From assembly GCA_002338255.1 (NCBI GenBank), contig DDHX01000007.1:26807-42233 (forward strand): a stretch of DNA of 15,427 nucleotides, written 5' to 3'. Shown piece after piece: positions 1-7,194 of the stretch. Position numbers and translations under genes: made by a program. The notes under the pieces were generated by a model. The model worked only from the letters and a program-made list of their open reading frames with translations, did not search any database and was not told the DNA's origin. Each line of letters opens with the position of its first letter. Position 1 is the first letter of the stretch. This DNA comes from Ruminococcaceae bacterium UBA1865 (GTDB lineage: Bacteria > Bacillota > Clostridia > Oscillospirales > Acutalibacteraceae).

Positions 1-55
1 CGGAAGCACCGGTTACAACAACAACTTTTCCCGTAAGATCAAACATATTCATCAT
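1..55 (-). CDS. SDR-family oxidoreductase, N-terminal fragment (runs off the window)
   Basis: Only the first 18 or so codons are present. They read MMNMFDLTGKVVVVTGAS, which is the first beta strand of a Rossmann fold followed by the start of the TGxxxGxG cofactor loop of short-chain dehydrogenases. An AAAGGAAG ribosome binding site lies about 7 bases before the ATG ending at 55; two further in-frame ATGs (50-52 and 44-46) could also serve. It has its own promoter at 97-126. Next to a hexuronate cluster, a sugar-acid dehydrogenase (for example gluconate 5-dehydrogenase or KduD type) is plausible, but the fragment is too short to assign a substrate. The SDR family assignment is fairly secure; the role is inference. 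Confidence 0.75.
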   Translation of the reverse strand, partial: MMNMFDLTGKVVVVTGAS

Positions 56-96
56 AAAAAACTTCCTTTCGTGATTATATTCTGTAAATTATTGTA

Positions 97-126
97 ATTA
101 TAGCATATTCTGCTACCGAATAACAA
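97..126 (-). promoter_or_regulatory. Sigma-A-type promoter of the left-end SDR gene
   Basis: Read on the minus strand, TTGTTA (121-126) and a perfect TATAAT (97-102) are separated by 18 bases. The -10 box lies about 40 bases upstream of the SDR start codon. Spacing and boxes fit a vegetative promoter. The TTTGTTA half-site cluster lies directly upstream and could be a regulator site. Confidence 0.6.
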
Positions 127-140
127 GTGTTGCGCGCAAA

Positions 141-176
141 TTTGTTATAAAATTAACAAATCAGAAACATTTGTTA
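141..176. promoter_or_regulatory. Cluster of TTTGTTA inverted/direct half-sites (putative operator)
   Basis: Three 7-base half-sites occur in 36 bases: TTTGTTA (141-147), TAACAAA (154-160) and TTTGTTA (170-176). The first two form a perfect inverted repeat with a 6-base spacer, and the second and third form another with a 9-base spacer. The cluster lies just upstream of the -35 box of the SDR promoter, where an activator or repressor would bind. Related TTTGTTAAA and TTAACAAG words occur in the kdgK-uxuA gap (4200-4208 and 4140-4147). The binding protein is unknown, and AT-rich DNA makes chance matches possible. Confidence 0.4.
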
Positions 177-258
177 TAATTTAATCCCGTAACCTTTTCG
201 TCACAAACCGTTTGCAGGCAAACAACAATTCATTCGCACTGCTGTTTGAATGGTTTCT

Positions 259-304
259 AAACAAAATAACGCCGCTTGAAGCGAAAGCTCATTTAGCGGC
301 GTTA
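259..304 (-). terminator. Rho-independent terminator
   Basis: On the minus strand TAACGCCGC (304-296) pairs perfectly with GCGGCGTTA (275-267). The loop is 20 bases and contains a small inner hairpin (AGC TTTC GCT). The stem is followed at once by TTTTGTTT. It would end transcripts coming from the nitroreductase and Gabija remnants and insulate the SDR gene. On the plus strand the stem is followed by CCTTTATAAA, a weaker signal. Confidence 0.75.
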
Positions 305-311
305 CCTTTAT

Positions 312-349
312 AAATTACCTATAAAAATTTAGCAAATTTACGGACTTTT
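312..349 (-). repeat. Copy 1 of a dispersed intergenic motif (partner at 7232-7268)
   Basis: AAATTACCTAT (312-322) and ATTTACGGACTTTT (336-349), 13 bases apart, match AAATTACCTAT and ATTTACGTACTTTT, 12 bases apart, at 7232-7268: 24 of 25 anchored bases are identical. Both copies have the same orientation, lie shortly downstream of a gene on the minus strand, and are followed by an inverted repeat. This suggests a small dispersed element or conserved 3' sequence. The family is not recognised. Confidence 0.45.
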
Positions 350-417
350 CAAGCTTCTTACGAAGGGTTGCTTTGCTATTTTCAAGAACGGCAAAAGCCT
401 TTAGGATGATTGCCTGA

Positions 418-762
418 TTATTTATCGTTTTTAAATCCCTGTTCCTTCATAACTGGGTATACTTTTGGATAATAGACATACTGGTAAATCTCCGCAGTAT
501 TTTTGCTCCAGTTACCCTCTTGCTCACGCCCAATTTCTTTCAGATACCGTTCCATTTTTAGATCATAGTCATCAATCTGTTTTTTCAATCCCTCCACATG
601 ATATTTTTCATCATGTTTAAAAGTATCAAACGGCAGTCTGGGCTTTTTATGGGAAGGATCTTTTGGATAGCCCAGTGCTAACCCGGCGACTGGGAATGTA
701 TACTCAGGCAGGTCAAGCAGTTTTATCACTTCATCCGGATTTTTCCTCACGCCGCCAATACT
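418..762 (-). pseudogene. NfsA-type FMN nitroreductase, C-terminal remnant
   Basis: About 113 codons resemble the C-terminal half of oxygen-insensitive NADPH nitroreductases of the NfsA/FRP family: IGGVRKNPDEV, then LLDLPEYTFPVAGLALGYP, then the PRLP segment, and a tail with a WS pair and a final KEQGF close to those ends of the family. Full members are about 240-250 residues, so the N-terminal half with most of the FMN site is missing. In-frame homology starts just before the GTG at 748-750 (codons for S-I-G-G precede it) and stops at TAA 766-768, which is helicase-derived sequence. The upstream half is not found anywhere in the window. It is most likely non-functional. Confidence 0.75.
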
Positions 763-1669
763 GAGTTAGTCCAGCATCATTTCTTACTATGTTTAAAATG
801 TTTATTATTTCTACTGTACTTCGATGATTTCCCTCAATTTTATACTCTCTCATTCCATTTAGCTTGAAGTTAACAAATTGGGAAACATCTGCGCCTTGAA
901 ACTTATATATTGATTGGGCTTTGTCACCAATGACGCCAATAGTACTTTCTTTATCACTTAACTTTTTTAATATTTCTGTCTGGATTGGATTTGTATCTTG
1001 AAATTCATCTATAAATAAATACGGAAAATTTGCTCTTAAAACATCTAATAGAGATGGATATTTCTCAAGAAGTAGCCAGCTGAAATATAAAACATCATCA
1101 TAATGTAATATTCCCTTACTCCAGCAGATTTTTTTGTAAATAAGATATGTCTCTTTTTTAATTTTGAACTTAAAAATTTTGCGTGGTGCAATTTGCAATA
1201 CGCCTTTTTTATCAAATTTCCACTGCAAATCCAACAAGGCTTCCAGCAGATCGCAATCTTCTAGATAGTGTTGCTTTGTTTCCGCTTTCACATTGTATAA
1301 TACCGATTTGTTTGGGACATATTCGTCATGCCCTTTTATTTTAGTAATGTCCAATTCAGATATGTTCAAGAAAGAAATATAGGGCTTTATAACATGCTTA
1401 TATAAAAAAGCATGAATTGTGCTGACCTCAACATTTTCACATGTTTCTCCAAGATTGGATAATATTTTTTCTACTGCTATATTTGTATATGTAATGCAAG
1501 CAATTTTCTTAACTTTCCCAAGACGATCTGAGTGCTGAGCAACATTTTTGATATGATTAATAAGCCAAGTTGTTTTACCGGCACCCGGCCCTGCATTGAC
1601 TTTAAAATGATGCTCAATATCAATCATCTCATGGCTATCTTTTAATAAAATTATTTCATTTGAATCCAT
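731..1669 (-). pseudogene. gajB: UvrD-like helicase of a Gabija-type system (GajB-like), truncated
   Basis: This is the N-terminal part of an SF1 UvrD/Rep-like DNA helicase. Motifs visible are Walker A GPGAGKTT (residues 27-34), motif Ia ITYTNIAVEKI (59-69), motif II FIDEFQDTN (219-227), motif III IGDKAQSIYKFQGA (247-260) and the NHRS motif (281-284). The frame then changes: authentic sequence ends near residue 303, and the last 8-9 residues are out-of-frame nitroreductase DNA. The later motifs (V, VI), needed for ATP hydrolysis and unwinding, are absent; intact GajB proteins are roughly 500 residues. The ATG at 1667-1669 has an AAGGAGG site 7 bases upstream and overlaps the end of the nuclease gene by 19 bases, the coupling expected of gajA-gajB. 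The family call is firm; loss of function is inferred. Confidence 0.8.
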
Positions 1670-2700
1670 TTGATAGCCTCCTTGATGTAAGGTGGAATAC
1701 TGAATGCAAATAATCCTTTCTGATAATCAATTATTTTATCATTCAAAATTTCTGCAATCTCTTGTGCTGATTCTGCTTTGCTGACAAAATCAAGATATAG
1801 AGCTGCAATTAGCTGATCCTTGCTTTTGCTTTCTTTTAGTCCATCAATTATACGTATGCATTCTTTGCTATCTCCAACATATGAAACTAGTTCATCAAAC
1901 CCTTTTGAGTAATTTTCCATTAACATTTCCATTACATCACCATTCACTATACTTGGAACTATTAACTCTTTGCATGCTGAATTATGTAATAGCAATTCAT
2001 ACTCAAAAGTGCATCCGGTATTCTTAGGTTGAGTAAAAACACATATGTTCTTCTCTTTATCAGAATAATAATCTGTTATTGCATTGGAAGCTGTCTTATA
2101 CTCGTAATTACTATCCCTATTTAATTCAAATGGGTAACAAGAATTAAACCTTGCACCTTTAACTCCCATTTCTTTTCTTACGGGATCTAAGTCTGTTATT
2201 ACAGCTACTCTTTTATTTATTGCAAATTGGCTTTTATCTCTATCAAAAAGCTTTAAAAAATGTGAAAAGTACCTGCCACCGATATTTATCACGGCTACAT
2301 GGCTATCAATTAAATCGCCTTTTAAATAATTGGTAAAGATCGGAAGTAATAATTGCTCACTGATACCTTCAACAAGAATAATTTTTTTTGCAAAAAGCAT
2401 GTCTGACTTTGTAACATCTAAATATCTTTCAATATATGCCTTTGATGCTTTATCTTTTTTATCATCCATGTCAAATACATGCCCTGGATATGCAATCTCA
2501 ATTTTTTCATTCTCTTTATTTAGAACAATCAAATTATCTAATTTTGAGGCTGCTGTTATGTTTGGAGAATGTGTACTAATAAAGATTTGACGAACATTTG
2601 ACTTCACATTTTCATTCAAAAATTTTAAAAACCTATACTGCATAGTAGGATGCAAATGTGCCTCCGGTTCCTCAATTGCCAACACAGAAAATAGCTTTGC
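1651..2700 (-). pseudogene. gajA: Class 2 OLD-family ATPase/TOPRIM nuclease (GajA-like), N-terminally truncated
   Basis: The reading frame begins inside the ABC-type ATPase domain. It starts at the Walker B/signature block VLAIEEPEAHLHP, continues with the H-loop STHSPN, and then has a TOPRIM nuclease domain with LVEGISE (the E-G-x-x-E motif, near residue 106 counted from the GTG at 2685) and the DxD of ITDLDP (near 165). The Walker A region and the first half of the ATPase, normally over 200 residues, are missing. In-frame homology (AKLF before VLAIEEPE) stops near 2697-2700, where riboswitch-linked DNA begins. The GTG at 2683-2685 lies inside the domain and has no proper ribosome binding site. 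In intact Gabija systems GajA is the ATP-sensing nicking nuclease partnered with GajB. A class 2 OLD protein outside Gabija is the alternative, but the adjacent helicase argues for Gabija. Confidence 0.8.
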
Positions 2701-2727
2701 ATTACTTCCATAGTGCGGTTGTAATCC

Positions 2728-2826
2728 GTTCGGTAACCAGGCTGTCTTAGTGCCGCTATAAGCAGCACCTTAGACCCTATGGCTTTGCGCCGCTGTCTTT
2801 TAACAGTTTTGCACTTATCGCGTTAT
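2728..2826 (-). ncRNA. Cyclic di-GMP-I (GEMM) riboswitch aptamer
   Basis: Read on the minus strand, the segment shows the GEMM-I hallmarks in order: CGATAAGTGCAAAAC, then a 5-bp hairpin (CTGTT / GACAG), then GCGCAAAGCC, ATAGGGTCTAAGG, a variable hairpin (GTGC...GCAC), and AAGACAGCC-TGGTTACCGAA. These align by eye with the known Vibrio Vc2 aptamer (GGGCAAACC ... GACGCAAAGCC ... GGGGTTACCG). The hairpin loop reads AAAA in place of the usual GNRA tetraloop. There is no terminator-like expression platform downstream; about 30 bases later the sequence becomes the truncated GajA frame. The aptamer fold is probably real, but its original target gene appears to have been lost. Confidence 0.82.
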
Positions 2827-2846
2827 TAATTTGTTATCTTCCTCCA

Positions 2847-2912
2847 TTATTGAGTCATTTTAGTTGTAGCCATCACTCCCTCAAAAAATTTCTTACACAA
2901 AGAACAATACAT
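2847..2912 (-). CDS. Possible 21-residue small ORF with a CxxC motif upstream of the riboswitch
   Basis: An ATG at 2910-2912 with an AGGAA ribosome binding site 8 bases upstream opens a 21-codon frame beginning MYCSLCKKFFEG and ending TAA at 2847-2849. It contains one CxxC pair. A second purine-rich stretch, TGGAGGAAG, follows the stop directly but has no start codon at a useful distance. It may be a leader peptide, a gene remnant or chance. No homologue is recognised. Confidence 0.25.
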   Translation of the reverse strand: MYCSLCKKFFEGVMATTKMTQ

Positions 2913-2985
2913 CTCTAAATTTCCTGTTTATTCCATTGTATAGGTTGTAAAGATTAATTCAGTCACAGCCCGCAGTGGATAATAC

Positions 2986-3019
2986 GTCTGCTGCAGGTTT
3001 TAACATCCCTGCAACAGAC
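2986..3019 (-). terminator. Hairpin 10 bases downstream of uxuA
   Basis: On the minus strand GTCTGTTGCAGG (3019-3008) pairs over 12 bp, with one G-T wobble, with CCTGCAGCAGAC (2997-2986) around a 10-base loop. It follows the uxuA stop codon closely. No T-run follows (GTATTATCC), so it may be a weak terminator or an RNA-stabilising 3' hairpin at the end of the uronate operon. Confidence 0.5.
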
Positions 3020-3029
3020 AGGATAACCA

Positions 3030-4076
3030 TTATTTTTCTAATTTTGACAGTGTTTCCCAAATTCCATTAATATACGAAGCACCAAGTGCGCGATCATAAA
3101 GGCCGTACCCTGGTCTGCCCGTTTCACCCCAAATCGTTCTTCCATGATCCGGTCGGATGTAGCCATCGAAATGATTATCATATAATGCTTTTACAATCGC
3201 AACAATGTCGAGGGAGCCGCACGAAGAAAAGTGCGCAGACTCCTCAAAACTGCCATCGTCCAAAATTTTAACATTGCGGATATGCATAAAATGGATTCTT
3301 CCTTGTGAAGCATATTTTTTTGTTAGCTTAACCATATCATTCGTTTTTACACAGCCAAGCGAACCTGTGCATAGCGTAAGACCATTATATTTGCTGTCAA
3401 CCAGCTTTAGAAAGCGATCAAGGTTTCTCTCACAGGTAATAATTCTTGGCAGACCGAAAATTGGGAAGGGCGGATCGTCGGGATGAATTGCCATTTTGAC
3501 ATCGCATTCCTCGGCAACAGGAATAATTTGTTCCAAAAAATATTGCAGGTTCATCCAAAGCTGTTCTTCGTCTATTTTTGAGTATTCTCCAAAAAGCTTC
3601 TTCATATCCTCTTTTTGATAGCTTGCGTCCCAGCCCGGCAATGAGAGTTCACCGGTGAGAGGATCCATCTTTTTCAGCTGTTCCACATCATATGCCAGTG
3701 CGGTCGATCCATCCGGAAGGCGCTTGTCAAGCTGTGTTCTTGTCCAGTCAAACACAGGCATAAAGTTGTAGCAGATACATTTGATGCCGGCTTCACCAAG
3801 CCTGCGGATGTTTACCTTGTAGTTTTCAATGTATTTTTCTCTGCTGGGTTTTCCAAGCTTAATGTCCTCGTGAATGGGAACGCTTTCAATGACTTCAAAT
3901 TTGAGTTCGTTGCTTTCAACCTCTGTTTTTAAGCTCCTAATACTTTCTCGACTCCAAACTTCACCAACGGGAACATCATAAACTGCGGTAACAATGCCGT
4001 GTATGTTGGGTATTTGACGAATATTCTCAAGGCTTACCAGATCGTCATTCCCGTACCATCTGAAAGATAGTTTCAT
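3030..4076 (-). CDS. uxuA: Mannonate dehydratase
   Basis: UxuA dehydrates D-mannonate to 2-keto-3-deoxy-D-gluconate in the cytoplasm, using a divalent metal. The 348-residue product starts MKLSFRWYG and carries the family's conserved blocks: HPDDPP (198-203), CTGSLG (236-241), HIRNVK (265-270) and RPDHGR (308-313), which supply the metal-binding Cys and His residues. Length fits the Gram-positive form (about 350-360). The start at 4074-4076 is preceded by TTGGAGGAATTATAAA, a strong ribosome binding site; an ATG 13 codons further upstream has none. It is the last gene of the uronate cluster, 148 bases after kdgK, and that gap contains possible regulatory palindromes. Confidence in function is high. 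Confidence 0.95.
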   Translation of the reverse strand: MKLSFRWYGNDDLVSLENIRQIPNIHGIVTAVYDVPVGEVWSRESIRSLKTEVESNELKFEVIESVPIHEDIKLGKPSREKYIENYKVNIRRLGEAGIKCICYNFMPVFDWTRTQLDKRLPDGSTALAYDVEQLKKMDPLTGELSLPGWDASYQKEDMKKLFGEYSKIDEEQLWMNLQYFLEQIIPVAEECDVKMAIHPDDPPFPIFGLPRIITCERNLDRFLKLVDSKYNGLTLCTGSLGCVKTNDMVKLTKKYASQGRIHFMHIRNVKILDDGSFEESAHFSSCGSLDIVAIVKALYDNHFDGYIRPDHGRTIWGETGRPGYGLYDRALGASYINGIWETLSKLEK

Positions 4077-4139
4077 TTTATAATTCCTCCAACAGTAAAT
4101 AAATTCAAACATCATGATAGCAGATGTTTCTGTACGTTC

Positions 4140-4208
4140 TTAACAAGTCATTGCTTCCCTGATAATCATCGTTATCAACATAGTCGACAATCAGACTGCT
4201 TTGTTAAA
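4140..4208. promoter_or_regulatory. Putative regulatory palindromes in the kdgK-uxuA gap
   Basis: The 148-base gap holds an interrupted palindrome TGATAA-TCATCG-TTATCA (4160-4177), flanked by TTAACAAG (4140-4147) and TTTGTTAAA (4200-4208), which resemble the half-sites upstream of the left-end SDR gene. A minus-strand promoter-like pair, TTAAGA and TATCAT with 18 bases between, lies close to the uxuA start but is weak. Separate transcription or regulation of uxuA is possible, not shown. Confidence 0.3.
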
Positions 4209-4224
4209 CTGCTGTCATTTATAG

Positions 4225-5244
4225 TCAACGGTTCATTTCGCTTTGTACGCCTGTAGCATTGTGGATATCTGTAATTTTTTGGATTTGAGTCAAACCCGTT
4301 TCTGGCAAATCTCCATGAACCGTGCTTTTGACCGCCGCCATAGCATTCCCAATCCTTACAGCCTCTGCCAGGCTGTCATATTTAAGCAAGCTAAAAAGCG
4401 CGCCTGCAACAAAAGCGTCGCCGCTTCCTATTCTGTCTAACACCTGAATGTGCTCATATGGCGGCTCCCGGAATACTTGCTCGGTTTTTGCATTGTATGC
4501 AGAAGAACCGAAGCATTGTTCTGAAGGGCTAATGATCTTTCGCTCCGTTGAAAGCACCGCAGAAATTCCGTATTCACTGCAAAAACTGTGCTGGATTTCG
4601 GCAAGCATTCCGGTTTTTCCAAACATACGTCGGCTGGTTTCTTCGGAGACAAACAAAATATCGACATAGGGCAAAATCTCTTCAATGGCCTTTCTTGCAC
4701 TTTGTTCGCTCCACAGCGTCTCGCGGTAATTTACATCGAATGAAACAAGCACACCTTGTTCTTTGCATCTTTTCATGCAGCTTGCGGCTGTTTCCCTGAC
4801 ATTGGCGCCAAGAGCCAATGTAATACCCGTTGTGTGAAACAGGCGCACGCTGTCCAGCAGTTCCATCGGCAGTTCATCTGCCTGAATCCCGGTGAATGAA
4901 GATGCCGCGCGATCGTAAATCACAGTTGGTTTGCGAGGCGCTACTCCGCTTTGGCTGTAATATACTCCAAGACGCGCTTCCGGAGTATGGTCAAGGATAA
5001 ATCCTTCATCCGACACACCCAGGCGAACGGCTTGACCGCGCACAAACTCTCCCAGCGGATTTTCCGGAATCCGGGATATCACAGCTGTTTTCAAGCCGAG
5101 GGCAGAAACACCAGCAGCAACATTCAGTTCCGCTCCGCCGGCGTATTTTTTCAACGTCATGCCACGGGAAAGCGGCTCTGAATCTGACGAGTCCAATCGA
5201 AGAAGCAGTTCGCCAAGTGTTACAACATCATAGCACTTATTCAT
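4225..5244 (-). CDS. kdgK: 2-keto-3-deoxygluconate kinase (PfkB/ribokinase family)
   Basis: KdgK phosphorylates 2-keto-3-deoxygluconate to KDPG with ATP. The 339-residue protein has the PfkB-fold start (DVVTLGELLLRLD), a substrate-binding AGGAELNVAAGVSALG segment (35-50), the FDVNYRETLW block (169-178) typical of KDG kinases, and the C-terminal ATP/anion-hole signature DRIGSGDAFVAGAL (270-283) with catalytic Asp276. Length is usual for the family. The start is 16 bases after the kdgA stop, with AGGAT directly before the ATG and AAGGAAG a little further upstream, so the two genes are almost certainly co-transcribed. A related sugar kinase is possible on domain grounds alone, but the flanking kdgA and uxuA support KDG as substrate. 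Confidence 0.92.
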   Translation of the reverse strand: MNKCYDVVTLGELLLRLDSSDSEPLSRGMTLKKYAGGAELNVAAGVSALGLKTAVISRIPENPLGEFVRGQAVRLGVSDEGFILDHTPEARLGVYYSQSGVAPRKPTVIYDRAASSFTGIQADELPMELLDSVRLFHTTGITLALGANVRETAASCMKRCKEQGVLVSFDVNYRETLWSEQSARKAIEEILPYVDILFVSEETSRRMFGKTGMLAEIQHSFCSEYGISAVLSTERKIISPSEQCFGSSAYNAKTEQVFREPPYEHIQVLDRIGSGDAFVAGALFSLLKYDSLAEAVRIGNAMAAVKSTVHGDLPETGLTQIQKITDIHNATGVQSEMNR

Positions 5245-5260
5245 ATCCTAATGCACTTCC

Positions 5261-6202
5261 TTATTTCTGTAACAGGCGCAAATTGAAGCCTGCAATCCTT
5301 TTTTTCAGAGTTACAGTCTGTAAATTACTGCTTTTTTCGTCAACACCAAATCCTTTTCTTTTCAGATATTCCACCGCACGTGGAAGGCTATTTGTTTCAA
5401 CGGTTAAACAACCCAATATTCCAGATTCAGCAGCGTCCAACTGTTCCATATTTCCTACAATAACTGAATTCTTATTTTCAATTTTAGTGCAGCCAAACAT
5501 TTTGCAAAGTGTATCGGCAGTTTCCTGTGCTTCCGTCCCACTCTCTATGCTGACTGCAATTTGCTTTAGGTGGAAATTCAGCATCGTTTCGACCGCATTT
5601 TTTGTTAATGATTCAATTTCATTGAATCTTCCTGTTTCAATCAGGGATTCTTTTACCATCCAGCTTCCTCCGCAGGCCAAAACATGTGGATTTGCCAAAT
5701 AAGCTGAAATATTCTCCGGAGTAATGCCTCCTGTTGGCATGAATGCAATATTGTTATATGGAGCAGACAAAGCCTGAATCATTTTTAGGCCTCCTGCAAC
5801 TTCAGCAGGGAAAAATTTTACTGCGTTTAGGCCGAATCCCAACGCCTGTTCCACATCGCTTGGATTGGAACATCCCGGAATAATAACAGTGCCCCTGTCA
5901 CGACAATACCCAACCACCTTGGAATTCAGCCCCGGGCTAACAATGAATTCAGCGCCGGCATCAAGAGCTTCATCAACTTGTTCCGGCGTTAAAACGGTTC
6001 CCGCACCCACAATCATTTCCGGAAATCCGGCTTTGATTCTACGGATACTTTCGGCGGCGGCTGATGTGCGGAAGGTAATTTCTGCACACGGCAGTCCTCC
6101 ATTGCAAAGCGCCTGTGCCAGCGGAAGCGCATTTTTAGCATTGCTGATCTTCACGACCGGAACAATGCCGATTCCTTTTATTTTTTCCAAAGTTTGGTTC
6201 AT
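5261..6202 (-). CDS. kdgA: KDPG/KHG aldolase fused to a C-terminal VOC-like domain
   Basis: Residues 1-208 form a class I 2-keto-3-deoxy-6-phosphogluconate aldolase, which cleaves KDPG to pyruvate and glyceraldehyde 3-phosphate. Visible blocks are GIVPVVKI (12-19), CAEITFRT with catalytic Glu41, VGAGTVLTPEQ (65-75), the Schiff-base lysine Lys129 in AVKFFPAE, and MPTGGITPEN (155-164). Ordinary enzymes end near 210 residues; this one continues for about 100 residues (209-313), beginning NFHLKQIAVSIE and ending IAGFNLRLLQK, a pattern like a single vicinal-oxygen-chelate (glyoxalase-like) module. The start at 6202 has AAAGGA about 10 bases upstream; an ATG 6 codons earlier has no such site. The aldolase call is firm; the tail's role is unknown. 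Confidence 0.92.
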   Translation of the reverse strand: MNQTLEKIKGIGIVPVVKISNAKNALPLAQALCNGGLPCAEITFRTSAAAESIRRIKAGFPEMIVGAGTVLTPEQVDEALDAGAEFIVSPGLNSKVVGYCRDRGTVIIPGCSNPSDVEQALGFGLNAVKFFPAEVAGGLKMIQALSAPYNNIAFMPTGGITPENISAYLANPHVLACGGSWMVKESLIETGRFNEIESLTKNAVETMLNFHLKQIAVSIESGTEAQETADTLCKMFGCTKIENKNSVIVGNMEQLDAAESGILGCLTVETNSLPRAVEYLKRKGFGVDEKSSNLQTVTLKKRIAGFNLRLLQK

Positions 6203-6255
6203 GGAAAAGCATCCTTTCATATCTGTATGATTTCTTCACGACTATTGCTGCAACA

Positions 6256-7104
6256 TCATACTCCGGAGTAAGCGCTGAAACCTCCGTCCACCGGCAGTAC
6301 GATACCGGTAATAAATCCGGAAGCTTCCTCAGAAAGTAGGAACAGCAATGCGCCAATCAGCTCTTCAGAATGACCAAAGCGCTCCATAGGGGTGGCCGCG
6401 AGAATTTTTGCAGTCCGTTCGGACGGAGTACCATCGGGATTAAATAAAAGAGCTTGATTTTGTTTGGTAGAGAAAAAACCTGGGGCAATCGCATTTACAC
6501 GAATATGCTCCTTTGAGAAATGAACAGCCAGCCATTGTGTGAAATTGCTGATTGCAGCCTTTGCTCCCGAGTAGGCCGGGATCCTTGTCAGCGGAGTAAA
6601 CGCGTTCATGGAAGAAATATTAATAATGGATGCCGCCTGATTGCCCAGCATATCCTGCGCAAAAACCTGTGTTGGAATCAAAGTGCCTAAAAAGTTTAAA
6701 TTAAAAACAAATTCTACCCCTTTGGAATCTAAATTAAAAAATGTGGTAATATCACTTTCCATGTCACCGCTCTGATAATAATCGTTTGTAGTGGTAGCGC
6801 GAGAATTATTGCCGCCTGCACCGTTAACAAGAATATTGCACGGGCCCAAATCAGTGAGTATGGCCTCATGCACTTTTTCCAGCACATCCCGATCCAGCAC
6901 ATCTGCATAATAAGCCTTGGCAATACCGCCTTCAGCGGTAATTTCATTAGCGCATGTTGCCACGGACGTCAGGTTTCTGTCCAGAAGCGCCACTTTGGCA
7001 CCGCAGGCTGCGATTGCCTTGCTGAACATTCCGCACAAGACGCCGCCCGCGCCGGTTACAACTACAACACTTTCCTTTAAATTTATCTGAAATGGCAGTT
7101 CCAT
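6256..7104 (-). CDS. uxuB: SDR-family fructuronate reductase / D-mannonate oxidoreductase (YjmF type)
   Basis: This cytoplasmic NAD(P)H enzyme reduces D-fructuronate to D-mannonate. The 282-residue protein is a short-chain dehydrogenase with the cofactor loop TGAGGVLCG (17-25), the NGAGG motif (94-98), catalytic Ser near 164-165 in INISSMNAF, and the YxxxK pair Tyr178/Lys182 in YSGAK. The TGaGGvLc variant of the glycine loop, and the long insertion around 100-125, match the B. subtilis YjmF group rather than the unrelated long-chain E. coli UxuB. AAGGAGA lies 7 bases before the ATG. The kdgA gene follows 53 bases later. Function is supported by context (uxaC upstream, uxuA downstream); another sugar-acid SDR is the alternative. 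Confidence 0.85.
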   Translation of the reverse strand: MELPFQINLKESVVVVTGAGGVLCGMFSKAIAACGAKVALLDRNLTSVATCANEITAEGGIAKAYYADVLDRDVLEKVHEAILTDLGPCNILVNGAGGNNSRATTTNDYYQSGDMESDITTFFNLDSKGVEFVFNLNFLGTLIPTQVFAQDMLGNQAASIINISSMNAFTPLTRIPAYSGAKAAISNFTQWLAVHFSKEHIRVNAIAPGFFSTKQNQALLFNPDGTPSERTAKILAATPMERFGHSEELIGALLFLLSEEASGFITGIVLPVDGGFSAYSGV

Positions 7105-7194
7105 TTTCTATTCTCCTTTTTTTCACCTGGGAATTACTGATTCAATTAATATGTGTGCAAGCATTTATTCAGTGGTTTCTTTGGTTAATTTTTG

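Noticed and set aside
153..180. Plus-strand promoter TTAACA-16-TATAAT
   Set aside because: The boxes look good, but no rightward gene follows and the bases are shared with the TTTGTTA repeats, so it is likely a by-product of AT-rich inverted repeats.
2330..2590. Plus-strand 86-codon ORF inside the GajA remnant
   Set aside because: It lies wholly antisense to clear TOPRIM/ATPase coding sequence and has no domain pattern; a shadow frame.
2685..2710. Natural c-di-GMP control of an active Gabija system
   Set aside because: The nuclease frame begins inside its ATPase domain and both proteins lack essential motifs, so deletion fusion is the simpler explanation.
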